Shown here piece by piece: positions 1 through 6,373 of a DNA stretch of 10,681 nt. The notes beneath the pieces are model-generated. The model saw only the letters and a list, made by a program, of their open reading frames with translations, did no database searches and was not told the DNA's origin. Each line of letters opens with the position of its first letter. The stretch's first letter is position 1. The DNA is from Burkholderiales bacterium. Lineage in GTDB: Bacteria > Pseudomonadota > Gammaproteobacteria > Burkholderiales > SG8-41. Both the position numbers and the translations under genes were made by a program. Where the stretch lies: NCBI GenBank assembly GCA_005800795.1, contig SYEN01000034.1, positions 1 through 10,681 of the forward strand. The letters are read 5' to 3'.

Positions 1-411
1 GGCGTTAACCAGTACACCATCGAGTTGATGTCGGGCTACATCGACTTTGCCTCCATGCAAATTTTTAACATCGCGCCGTTCGTCCGCCAAGGCAAGCTGC
101 GCGCGCTGGGCGTCACCTCGCTTACGCGTTCGCCCGCGTTGCCCGAGGTCGAAACCCTGCATGCGCAGGGTCTGACTGATTTTGAAAACTACAACTGGAA
201 TGCCGTGCTGATGCCGCCCAAAACGCCCGCCGCCATCGTGGGCAAAATTCAGGGTGTGCTCGCCGCTGCAATCAGGGAAAGCCGCGACCTCTTCATCGGC
301 CAAGGTCAGGAGCCGGGCGGCGAGAGTGGCGAGCAACTCACCGCGTTCATGCGCGCGGAAATCGAGCGTTACGAAAAAACCGCGCGGGCGGCGGGGATCC
401 CCCGGCAATAG
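1..411 (+). CDS. Bug-family (TctC) tripartite tricarboxylate transporter receptor, C-terminal part
   Basis: The reading frame is open from base 1 and ends at TAG 409-411, giving 136 residues with no N-terminus in the window. The sequence is typical of the C-terminal half of Bug periplasmic receptors: 'GKLRALGVTS', then a serine/proline stretch with 'LPEVETL', then 'PPKTPAAIVGKI' and a final helix ending 'YEKTARAAGIPRQ'. Bug proteins bind carboxylates or related small solutes in the periplasm and deliver them to TctA/TctB-type membrane subunits; none are seen here. Signal peptide and N-terminal ligand-binding lobe lie to the left of the window. Methionine codons early in the frame (for example at 28) are internal, because the homologous sequence continues upstream of them. 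It converges on the LigB-like gene with 135 bp between. The family is confident; the ligand is unknown. Confidence 0.88.
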   Translation, partial: GVNQYTIELMSGYIDFASMQIFNIAPFVRQGKLRALGVTSLTRSPALPEVETLHAQGLTDFENYNWNAVLMPPKTPAAIVGKIQGVLAAAIRESRDLFIGQGQEPGGESGEQLTAFMRAEIERYEKTARAAGIPRQ

Positions 412-546
412 ATTGCAGGCGCCAGTTGACCTGCCCGCCGTACACCGGGGTCGTAGACGTCCCATCTGCGGTGTTGCGCGACTACGGTGTTTGCCAGCGG
501 GCAGGGCGCCCGCGCTCCGAGCCCCTTGCTTGCTGCAGTCCGGAAA
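412..546. other. Convergent intergenic region with a small GC-rich hairpin
   Basis: The 135 bp between two convergent genes hold no credible ORF of their own. A perfect 6 bp stem (gcgggc 497-502, gcccgc 508-513) encloses a 5-base loop. It could stall or terminate transcription from either side, but no T-tract follows on either strand, so the terminator role is only a suggestion. Confidence 0.3.
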
Positions 547-1401
547 TCAAAGCGTCCAAGACGCCACACCGCAGCCGACGTAAATTTCAGGCATGGCGCT
601 GTAGTGAATGAGATCAAAGCTGCCTGTGCCTCCTGTGCGGGCGGCGCTCGCTGCACTGTGAGCGGCCAGCCAGTTGCGGGTCTCAGCCGCGCCGTTGCCG
701 GCAGTGGGTAAACGCGCATCCAGAAACTTCATCAAGGCATCGCTATTTTCATCGCAGTGGCCCGACGCGAGAAGTTGCAAACACTCGCGGTCAAAGGCTT
801 CATCGATTTCGCCCATGGTCGGCTCGCCGATGGAATGGCTCAGGCCCCCGGTAGCAAGCAACGCCACGCGCAACGGCGCGGGAAAACTTTTCACGGCGGC
901 GGCAAGGGTTTCGCCGAAAGCAAAGCAACGCGCGGGCGAGGGATACGGCGGCTCGACGGTGTTGAGTATCACCGGCACGATAGGCGGCAGCGGATCGATA
1001 TTCGCCTTCCACAGGGGAATGCAAAAGCCGTGATCGAGGGCGAGTTTGTACGATACCGACGGCTCGAATTCATGATGGCATGCATATGCAGCGATATGTT
1101 GTGCCAGCGCCGCGTGCCCGGCCATCTGCTTGTGCGGATAGGCCGCGAGCCAGGGCTCCGGCGGGCCGGCATGGGTGTCGCCGACGCCGATACAAATCGA
1201 CGGCAGATTATCCAGAAAGAAATTCACCCAGTGATCAGGTGAAATCACGATCAGCACGTCGGGCCGCACGGCGTTGATGCGCCGGCCGAGTTCGGTGAAC
1301 GCTGCGGTCAGCGTGTTCCTGGTTGCAGCGGGCAGTACGTCCCAGTTGCGCACGATCAGCGGGCCGTGGCTGGCAGCGTAGACGCCTACGAGGTCAGCCA
1401 T
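547..1401 (-). CDS. LigB-like class III extradiol ring-cleavage dioxygenase (catalytic subunit)
   Basis: The 284-residue protein has the layout of the LigB superfamily of non-haem Fe(II) dioxygenases, which open catechol-type rings next to the two hydroxyls. Visible landmarks are His12 in 'YAASHGP', His57 in 'ISPDHWVNFF', Asp-His-Gly at 123-125, His189 in 'GGLSHSIGEP' and Glu240 in 'NGAAETRNWL'. By position these match the iron ligands (His12, His61, Glu242) and catalytic His195 of sphingomonad LigB. Length is close to the family norm of about 300. The start ATG at 1401 overlaps the end of the upstream LigA-like gene by 8 bp, which suggests translational coupling and an alpha-beta enzyme. A modest ribosome site (AGGGAA) lies 8 bases upstream. 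The substrate is inferred only: protocatechuate, gallate or another carboxylated catechol. The symbol is left empty because substrate and orthology are not shown. Confidence 0.88.
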   Translation of the reverse strand: MADLVGVYAASHGPLIVRNWDVLPAATRNTLTAAFTELGRRINAVRPDVLIVISPDHWVNFFLDNLPSICIGVGDTHAGPPEPWLAAYPHKQMAGHAALAQHIAAYACHHEFEPSVSYKLALDHGFCIPLWKANIDPLPPIVPVILNTVEPPYPSPARCFAFGETLAAAVKSFPAPLRVALLATGGLSHSIGEPTMGEIDEAFDRECLQLLASGHCDENSDALMKFLDARLPTAGNGAAETRNWLAAHSAASAARTGGTGSFDLIHYSAMPEIYVGCGVASWTL

Positions 1402-1666
1402 GATGAGCGTTCCCTGTTTCGGCGGACGAACGAATGCGTTTCAGAAATTCCTCTTCCGGCATGCCGGCCACCAGAAAATAAAATCGCAGCAGGTAAGCGT
1501 TGACTTGCGGCGCCAGCGCAGCCACATCATCAGTGGCGATGGCGGCCCGTATTTCGGGCTTCAGCGGGTAACGTGCGAGCACCACCTCGCGGTTGGCGCG
1601 GTATTCGGCTGCCGCCGAAGGTGTTTGCAGATCGAAGAAGAGTTTGCTTAACCAGTAGTCGCGCAT
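1394..1666 (-). CDS. LigA-like small (alpha) subunit of a class III extradiol dioxygenase
   Basis: This 90-residue protein resembles the LigA domain, the small helical subunit that caps the active site of LigB in protocatechuate 4,5-dioxygenase. The diagnostic stretch runs from about residue 22 to 75: 'NREVVLARYPLKPEIRAAI', 'TDDVAALAPQVNAYLLRF' and 'GMPEEEFL'. It is shorter than sphingomonad LigA (about 139 residues), so it seems to keep little beyond the core domain. It sits immediately upstream of the LigB-like gene and overlaps it by 8 bp (ATGGCTGA, where the start of one lies inside the end of the other), which strongly supports a two-subunit enzyme. It follows the Bug gene by 26 bp. No good Shine-Dalgarno is visible before ATG 1666, so translation may depend on the gene upstream. 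Confidence 0.8.
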   Translation of the reverse strand: MRDYWLSKLFFDLQTPSAAAEYRANREVVLARYPLKPEIRAAIATDDVAALAPQVNAYLLRFYFLVAGMPEEEFLKRIRSSAETGNAHHG

Positions 1667-1692
1667 GGTCGTGTGCGTTTGCCGGGTTATGG

Positions 1693-2658
1693 TTAGTCGG
1701 TGGTAATGCCGGCGTCGCGAATCAGATTACTCCAGCGCTTGATCTCGGCTTTGACGAACGCATCCGTCTCAGGCGCGCTCATACGCAGCACGCGCCCACC
1801 GCCGCTTTCAAAGCGCTTGGCGACATCGGGTGCCTGCACCACTTTTGCCATTTCGGCTTGCAGGCACTTCAACACCGCCGGGGGCGTGCCGCTGCGCCCG
1901 AAAATGCCGAACCACGCTTCCATGTCGAGCTTGGCAACGCCGGTCTCGTTAATGGTCGGCACGGTGGGCAGTCCCGGAAAACGCTGCGCACTTGAGACGA
2001 CGATCGCGCGGATGCGCCCGTCATCGACAAACGGTTTGGCCGTGCTGGCGTTGTCGAAAAACAGATCGACACGGCCACTTTGCAGATCGAGATGCGCAGC
2101 CTGCGCGCCGCGATACGGCACGTGCAGCATTTTCACGCCGGTAATCTGAGCCAGTGCTGCAGCGCCAATGTGCTGTCCGGTGCCGACCCCGCCTGAAGCA
2201 TACGTCAGCTTGCCGGGATTCGCGCGCGCGAAGTCGATGATGTCACGCAAGCTTTGCGGCGGCAGATCCTTGCGCGACACCAGCACGTAGGCGTAGCTCG
2301 CCACCATGCCCAGCGGTACGAAATCCACCAACGGATCGTAAGGCAGCTTTTTGTAGAGACCGACGTTTGCCGCGATATTGCTCAGGCCGCCGACCAGCAG
2401 CGTGTAGCCGTCGGGCGTGGATTTGGCAGCCATGTCGGTGCCGACCATCGTGCCGGCGCCGGTGCGGTTTTCCATCACCACCTGCTGATTGAGTTGCTCG
2501 CCGAGTTTTTGCGACACCACGCGCGCAATAAAGTCGAAGCCGCCGCCGGCGGGATTGGGAGCGATGATGCGGATGGGGCGGTAGGGGTAGTCCTGAGCGA
2601 GGGTGAGCGCCGGTGTGGTGAGTAGCAGGCACAGCAATATTCGTGACGCACAAATCAT
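1693..2658 (-). CDS. Bug-family (TctC) periplasmic receptor, first gene of the LigAB-like operon
   Basis: The 321-residue protein starts with a signal peptide: an Arg at residue 6, a hydrophobic run LLCLLLTTPALTLA, and probable cleavage after Ala21 before 'QDYPYRPIRII'. The Bug N-lobe signature follows, 'PYRPIRIIAPNPAGGGFD' then ARVVSQKL, with 'STPDGYTLLVGG' near residue 85. 'LPYDPLVDFVPLG', 'GGVGTGQHIGA', 'HVPYRGA' and C-terminal 'GLPTVPTINETG' are all family landmarks. The protein should bind a small, probably carboxylated solute in the periplasm for a tripartite transporter. The ATG at 2658 is preceded by GAGG with 10 bases between. It heads the operon with the LigA/LigB-like genes, so its ligand may be an aromatic acid or precursor used by that dioxygenase (inference). 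Its promoter should lie in the shared divergent region 2659-2882. Confidence 0.92.
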   Translation of the reverse strand: MICASRILLCLLLTTPALTLAQDYPYRPIRIIAPNPAGGGFDFIARVVSQKLGEQLNQQVVMENRTGAGTMVGTDMAAKSTPDGYTLLVGGLSNIAANVGLYKKLPYDPLVDFVPLGMVASYAYVLVSRKDLPPQSLRDIIDFARANPGKLTYASGGVGTGQHIGAAALAQITGVKMLHVPYRGAQAAHLDLQSGRVDLFFDNASTAKPFVDDGRIRAIVVSSAQRFPGLPTVPTINETGVAKLDMEAWFGIFGRSGTPPAVLKCLQAEMAKVVQAPDVAKRFESGGGRVLRMSAPETDAFVKAEIKRWSNLIRDAGITTD

Positions 2659-2683
2659 GGCAAAGCGACCTCAAAGGATCCTC

Positions 2684-2763
2684 GTCGTTCTCGCGCAGGT
2701 GGGAACCCATAAGCCTGTTCCAAGTGGCACTGTGTTATGGGTTCCCACCTGCGCGGGAACGAC
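2684..2763. repeat. 80 bp inverted-repeat doublet (REP/dRS3-like), copy 1
   Basis: Two 29-base arms (2684-2712 and 2735-2763) are inverted copies with one mismatch, separated by 22 bases. Each arm contains a smaller palindrome of the TTCCC-N8-GGGAA kind, as in neisserial dRS3 and many proteobacterial REP elements. The whole element, spacer included, matches copy 3 at 8415-8494 in the opposite orientation: 67 of 80 bases identical by hand count. It lies in the divergent intergenic region just upstream of the Bug gene start at 2658. Confidence 0.9.
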
Positions 2764-2820
2764 AGTGGTGGTTTACATCCCTTAAATTCATTTCCAACCG
2801 GGCGCGAGCTTACCCCGCCC

Positions 2821-2849
2821 TTGGATTTTGCGCGAGTATTGACTACTAT
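2821..2849 (+). promoter_or_regulatory. Candidate sigma70 promoter for the alpha/beta hydrolase
   Basis: TTGGAT at 2821-2826 is followed after exactly 17 bases by TACTAT at 2844-2849. These match the -35 and -10 consensus at 3 and 4 of 6 positions. Transcription would start near 2856 and give a leader of about 27 bases before ATG 2883. Position and spacing fit well, but the boxes are weak. Confidence 0.35.
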
Positions 2850-2882
2850 GCACGGTCTCACCGAACAGGGAAAACAAGCGTC

Positions 2883-3812
2883 ATGAGTAATCCGCAAACC
2901 CTACACCCCGTAGCCGCCGAATTGCCGCCGCACGGTTATATCATCACCAAGCCCGTACCCGGCTCGGACATTCCTGCCGATTACACGTTTGTGATGACGC
3001 GCGACGAAATCTATGTGCCCATTGCCGTGCGCAAACCCATGGGAAACGGTCCGTGGCCGGCGATCATCATGGGACGGGGCAACGGCCGCGGCGGCCTGCC
3101 GCTGGTGGAGCAGAAAGTCGCACTTTACAGTACGATGCAGGACAAAATGCTGGCGCGCGGCTACGTGGTTGTATACGTGAATTACCGCAACGAAATTCCG
3201 TATCACTACGAAACCCGCAACCCGGCCAAAAACGTCGCCGATGACATTGCCAACGAAGGCCGCACACTGAAATCCACCGCCATCGTCGACCATGACGATT
3301 TGCAGTCGGTGATTCGCTACGTGCGCTCGCTGCCGTTCGTGAAAGACGGCAAAGTCGGCTGCGTGGGCATCAGTCATGGCGGCGAAACCATTCTGAAGGC
3401 AGCATCGGAATTGGATTTCACCTGCGGTGTCGCCATCGAAGGCGCCTCACATGAATTTCTGACGGTGGATACCGGCCCCAACGCACCACGCATCGGCAGC
3501 GAGGTGCAATACAACGATATCGACGTCGCGCGCAAAAACGCCAACAAGGCGCGCGCAATGGAGCGCATTCGCCGTATCAATACGCCCATCCTGCATATCG
3601 GCCGCGATCACGATCATTTGCAAGGCATATTCAAACTTGCGCATGAGTGGATGGTGGAAGCCGGGAAAGATTCCACATGGGCGAGTTTCGATCATCCGGC
3701 GCACGGTTATCCGTTTATCGAGCGCGGTGCAGATGGTTCGAATCAACCGAACCCTGAGCAGCAAGCGGCGTACGATCTGTTTATGCAGTATTTTGACAAG
3801 CGGTTGAAGTGA
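2883..3812 (+). CDS. Alpha/beta-hydrolase fold protein (dienelactone hydrolase or acyl-peptidase-like)
   Basis: The product is a serine hydrolase of 309 residues with no obvious signal peptide, so probably cytoplasmic. The nucleophile elbow 'VGISHGGET' puts Ser164 as nucleophile. The acid is probably Asp242 or Asp244 in 'IGRDHDHLQG', and His274 in 'HPAHGYPFIE' is the catalytic base. An early strand 'WPAIIMGRGNGRGG' would supply the oxyanion hole. The frame stays open upstream to 2643, but that stretch is translated from the inverted repeat and the promoter, so ATG 2883 is chosen. It begins 'MSNPQTLHP' and has only a weak, distant AGGGA before it. The D-2-hydroxyacid dehydrogenase gene follows after 51 bp on the same strand. 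Ester, lactone or amide could all be the substrate; the sequence does not tell. Confidence 0.8.
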   Translation: MSNPQTLHPVAAELPPHGYIITKPVPGSDIPADYTFVMTRDEIYVPIAVRKPMGNGPWPAIIMGRGNGRGGLPLVEQKVALYSTMQDKMLARGYVVVYVNYRNEIPYHYETRNPAKNVADDIANEGRTLKSTAIVDHDDLQSVIRYVRSLPFVKDGKVGCVGISHGGETILKAASELDFTCGVAIEGASHEFLTVDTGPNAPRIGSEVQYNDIDVARKNANKARAMERIRRINTPILHIGRDHDHLQGIFKLAHEWMVEAGKDSTWASFDHPAHGYPFIERGADGSNQPNPEQQAAYDLFMQYFDKRLK

Positions 3813-3822
3813 TTAAGATATA
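3793..3822 (+). promoter_or_regulatory. Candidate promoter for the D-2-hydroxyacid dehydrogenase gene
   Basis: A perfect -35 box TTGACA (3793-3798) lies in the last codons of the hydrolase gene. The region where a -10 should fall is very AT-rich; GATATA at 3817-3822 has 18 base spacing but matches only half of the consensus. The AT-rich motif shared with two other genes overlaps its downstream end. Confidence 0.25.
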
Positions 3823-3850
3823 AATATCTGTTTTTAAACGATAATTTATC
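3821..3850 (+). promoter_or_regulatory. AT-rich upstream motif, copy A (before the D-2-hydroxyacid dehydrogenase)
   Basis: This 30 bp AT-rich stretch reads TAAATATCTGTTTT, then a variable few bases, then GATAATTTAT. It matches the stretches upstream of the TauD-like and LigI-like genes in the same orientation relative to the gene (TAA-TA, CTGTTTT or TTGTTTT, GATA, T-run). It ends directly before the ribosome site AGAGGG. It could be an operator or a promoter box; which one cannot be decided from the sequence. Confidence 0.45.
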
Positions 3851-3863
3851 CAGAGGGCCTTCC

Positions 3864-4853
3864 ATGAAAATCGCCGTCATCCACGACTACGCCGACGCGC
3901 TGCGCAACACTGCAGCCTATCCCAAACTCAAGGCTGCCGGTCATGAGGTCAACGTCTATAACGACGCCTACCTCGACCCGGCGCGCGTAGTCGAGCAGGT
4001 CAAAGGTTGTGATGCCCTGCTGCTCACGCAACAGCGCGTGGTGATCTCGCCGCAAATTCTCGATCAACTGCCGCAACTGAAATTCATCAGCCAGACGGGG
4101 CGCAACGTGTATCACCTGGATGTGCCCGCCTGCACCGCGCGCGGCATTACCGTGTCGGCGGGCGGCCACGACAGCAAAAGCCCGTACACCACCACCGGCG
4201 AACTGGCGTGGGCGCTGATTCTGGCGTCGCTGCGTCACATTCCGTTTGAGGTGGAAAATTTCAAAAACGGTCATTGGCACAGCACTGTCGGCACACGGTT
4301 GTACGGCCGCACCTTCGGCATGTATGCCTTTGGCCACATTGGCAGCGGCGTTGCGCGCGTGGCCAAGGCCTTTGGCATGAACGTGATTTGCTGGGGCCGC
4401 GAAGGCTCGCTCGCGCGTGCCAAGGCTGAGGGCTTTGCCGCTGCCGCCAGCCGCGAGGCGTTCTTCGAGCAAAGCGATGTCATCAGCCTTCACCTTCCGT
4501 CGAATGCCGCTACGAAAGGCATCGTCACCGCCGCCGACCTTGCACGCATGAAGCCCACCGCACTGATCGTCAACACCAGCCGCGCGCCGATTATTGCCGA
4601 AGGGGCGTTGGTGGAAGCGCTAAAAAAAGGCCGTCCCGGTTTTGCCGCGGTGGATGTCTATGAGGAAGAGCCGGTGGTCAACGGCAATCATCCGTTGCTG
4701 AAAATGAAAAACTGCATTTGCACGCCTCACCTGGGGTACAGCGAGAAAGGCAGCTACGAATCCATCTATGAGGGCGGCGTCGAGCAGATACTGGCGTACG
4801 CAGCGGGCAAGCCGATTAATGTGTTGAATCCGGAAGCGGCAGGAAAAAAATAG
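3864..4853 (+). CDS. NAD(P)-dependent D-2-hydroxyacid dehydrogenase (SerA/PdxB family)
   Basis: The 329-residue protein has the family's split substrate domain around a Rossmann domain. It would interconvert a 2-oxoacid and a D-2-hydroxyacid with a nicotinamide cofactor in the cytoplasm. Visible parts are an N-terminal strand MKIAVIHDY, 'TQQRVVISPQILDQLPQLK', the dinucleotide fold 'GRTFGMYAFGHIGSGVA' (148-164), and catalytic Arg240 in 'IVNTSRAPI', Glu269 in 'DVYEEEP' and His289 in 'CTPHLGYS'. An oddity is that the first glycine of the usual GxGxxG is Ala155 here (AFGHIG). ATG 3864 has a good ribosome site, AGAGGG, 6 bases upstream. It lies 51 bp after the hydrolase gene. The substrate is unknown; it may reduce or oxidise a 2-oxo or 2-hydroxy acid from the surrounding degradation route. 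Confidence 0.87.
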   Translation: MKIAVIHDYADALRNTAAYPKLKAAGHEVNVYNDAYLDPARVVEQVKGCDALLLTQQRVVISPQILDQLPQLKFISQTGRNVYHLDVPACTARGITVSAGGHDSKSPYTTTGELAWALILASLRHIPFEVENFKNGHWHSTVGTRLYGRTFGMYAFGHIGSGVARVAKAFGMNVICWGREGSLARAKAEGFAAAASREAFFEQSDVISLHLPSNAATKGIVTAADLARMKPTALIVNTSRAPIIAEGALVEALKKGRPGFAAVDVYEEEPVVNGNHPLLKMKNCICTPHLGYSEKGSYESIYEGGVEQILAYAAGKPINVLNPEAAGKK

Positions 4854-4897
4854 AAAATAGACAAGCGTATTTGCAGCACCTCCTCTTGCCGCACTCT

Positions 4898-5006
4898 CGT
4901 CATTCTGGCGCAGTCCGGAATCCATTCAGCAAGTCTGATCCAAAGGATCGCAATAGATGCTTCGCTTTGAGATACGAACGGGATTCCGGCTTGCGCCAGA
5001 ACGACG
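4898..5006. repeat. Inverted-repeat doublet (REP/dRS3-like), copy 2, diverged
   Basis: Two 26-base arms (4898-4923 and 4981-5006) are inverted copies with three mismatches and a 57-base spacer. Each contains an imperfect palindrome such as ATTCTGG-N6-CCGGAAT. The arms are clearly of the same type as copies 1 and 3, but the spacer is longer and not recognisably related. The element fills most of the 203 bp between the dehydrogenase and the MFS gene; nothing else is seen there. Confidence 0.8.
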
Positions 5007-5056
5007 GAGTAAGCAGACCCCTTTTCGTATAGGCAAGCGCACAAAGTGCGCAAGGC

Positions 5057-6301
5057 ATGACTGACACCACTGCGCAATCTGCCCCGGCGCTCCCCCGCCC
5101 CGGCGAAGTCTCCCTCGTTTTCCTCGTCGGCGCGTTGCTGACGGGACACATCATGTCGTCGATGGCGCTGCTGGTGTTGCCCGCAGTCGCACCCGAGGTG
5201 GCGCGCGAATACGCGGTTGACGCGTCGCTGATCGGATACTTCATCTCCATCGTGTGCGTGGGGCAGTTGGTCACGCTCACGCTATTCAACGGCGTGACGC
5301 GGCGTTTCGGCGCGTGCCGCATGAATCAGGTAGGGCATGGCTGTGTTGCGTTGGCCATGTTGTCGATGATACTGCCGTCGACGCTGTTTCTGGCGTTGGG
5401 GGCGTTGCTGATCGGTTGTGGTTTTGGTTTGATCGGGCCGTCGTTTTCGCATCTGTTGATGCGCTTTTCGCCGCCGGAACGGCGCAATCTGATTTTCTCG
5501 CTGCAGCAAACCGGCGTGCCCATAGGTGGCATTGCGGCAGCACTGGTCGCTCCTGCCGTGGCGCTAACCTGCGGCTGGCGCTGGTCGCTGGCCTTAAGCG
5601 CCGCGTTGGTGCTATATGCCGTGGCGCTGATGCAGCGTGGACGCAGGCGCTGGGACGATGACCGCGATGCCGCCGTGCGTATCGTGTCTTCGCGGCCCTT
5701 CGCCAATATCACGCTGGTATGGCACATCGTGCCGCTGCGCCGCGTGGCGCTGGCGGGGGCAGCGTTTTGCTGGACGCAGTTTTGTGTCGGCGCGTACACC
5801 GTGGTGGTGTGCGTGCAGGTTTTCGACATGAGCCTGCTGGCGGCAGGCGCGATGCTCACCGTGGTGCAGGTGGCGAGCGCGCTGGGACGGGTGTTGTTGG
5901 GCTGGCTGTGCGATGCGCTGGGCGACGCCGGGCGTGTGTTGACCATTAACGCAGTGGCGATGCTGGCAACCTGTATCGCCTCGTACTGGATTGCGCCGGG
6001 CTGGCCGCAGTGGGCGGTTTATCTGTTGTTTGCTTTCCACGGCTTTACCACGGGCGCGTGGGCCGGCGCTGTGCTGGCCGAAGCCGGTCGGCTCGCCGCG
6101 GGCGCTGGTGGTTCCGCCAGCCTCGCACTAAGCGGCATGTTCGTGTATCTGAACAGCGGCAAATTACTCGGCCCGCTGGTGTTCGCCAACATCTATTTGT
6201 TCACGAAAAGCTACGCTTGGGCGTTTGCTTCGCTGGCGCTGCCGGCGGTGTTGGCAATTGGTTGGCTCTATAAAAATAATTCAAATAAAACAGATAGTTA
6301 G
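5057..6301 (+). CDS. Major facilitator superfamily (MFS) permease
   Basis: This 414-residue polytopic inner-membrane protein has about 12 hydrophobic segments in two halves, split by a basic loop around 193-215 (QRGRRRWDDDRD). The first segment is about 18-40 after a hydrophilic N-terminus. The loop after segment 2 carries a diverged motif A (NGVTRRFGACR, 78-88), and the second half has a clearer copy (LGRVLLGWLCDALGD, 276-290). Segment 5 contains 'LQQTGVPIGG', common in anion and small-acid MFS transporters. It should move a solute by proton-coupled secondary transport; direction and substrate are not evident. ATG 5057 has only a poor, very close AAGG. The last 10 or so residues (KNNSNKTDS) are encoded by an abrupt AT-rich stretch that resembles the upstream motif of other genes here. 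It converges on the TauD-like gene with 72 bp between. Confidence 0.9.
   Translation: MTDTTAQSAPALPRPGEVSLVFLVGALLTGHIMSSMALLVLPAVAPEVAREYAVDASLIGYFISIVCVGQLVTLTLFNGVTRRFGACRMNQVGHGCVALAMLSMILPSTLFLALGALLIGCGFGLIGPSFSHLLMRFSPPERRNLIFSLQQTGVPIGGIAAALVAPAVALTCGWRWSLALSAALVLYAVALMQRGRRRWDDDRDAAVRIVSSRPFANITLVWHIVPLRRVALAGAAFCWTQFCVGAYTVVVCVQVFDMSLLAAGAMLTVVQVASALGRVLLGWLCDALGDAGRVLTINAVAMLATCIASYWIAPGWPQWAVYLLFAFHGFTTGAWAGAVLAEAGRLAAGAGGSASLALSGMFVYLNSGKLLGPLVFANIYLFTKSYAWAFASLALPAVLAIGWLYKNNSNKTDS
6271..6300 (-). repeat. AT-rich motif, copy D (over the 3' end of the MFS gene)
   Basis: Read on the minus strand, this stretch gives TATCTGTTTT followed by TTGA and a T-run, like copies A, B and C. 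On the plus strand both copy B (7271) and this one begin TAAAAATA. Unlike the others it does not precede a gene on its strand; it encodes the tail of the MFS permease. It may be a chance AT-rich match or a relic of a rearrangement. Confidence 0.3.
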
Positions 6302-6373
6302 GTGCAACCGGCCCTCAGTGATACCGGGCGGTAGCTGTCGGAAAGTTACTGTTCGCGCTACACCGGTTTTCAA

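Noticed and set aside
2643..2882. Upstream extension of the alpha/beta hydrolase frame (80 extra residues)
   Set aside because: It is translated from the inverted repeat and the promoter region and has no family features; the protein starts naturally at ATG 2883.
3846..4493. Minus-strand open frame of 215 codons
   Set aside because: It is antisense to the dehydrogenase; it has low-complexity, Ala/Arg/His-rich composition and no family features.
4854..4897. Terminator after the dehydrogenase gene
   Set aside because: There is an A-rich stretch at the gene end but no stem followed by a T-tract in the right orientation.
5326..5946. Minus-strand open frame of 206 codons
   Set aside because: It is antisense to the MFS permease and rich in Ser, Thr, Pro and Arg, as expected from reversed membrane-protein codons.
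6302..6373. Bidirectional terminator between the MFS and TauD-like genes
   Set aside because: Only 4-base complementary words (GCCC with GGGC, TACC with GGTA) are found, too short to support a call.
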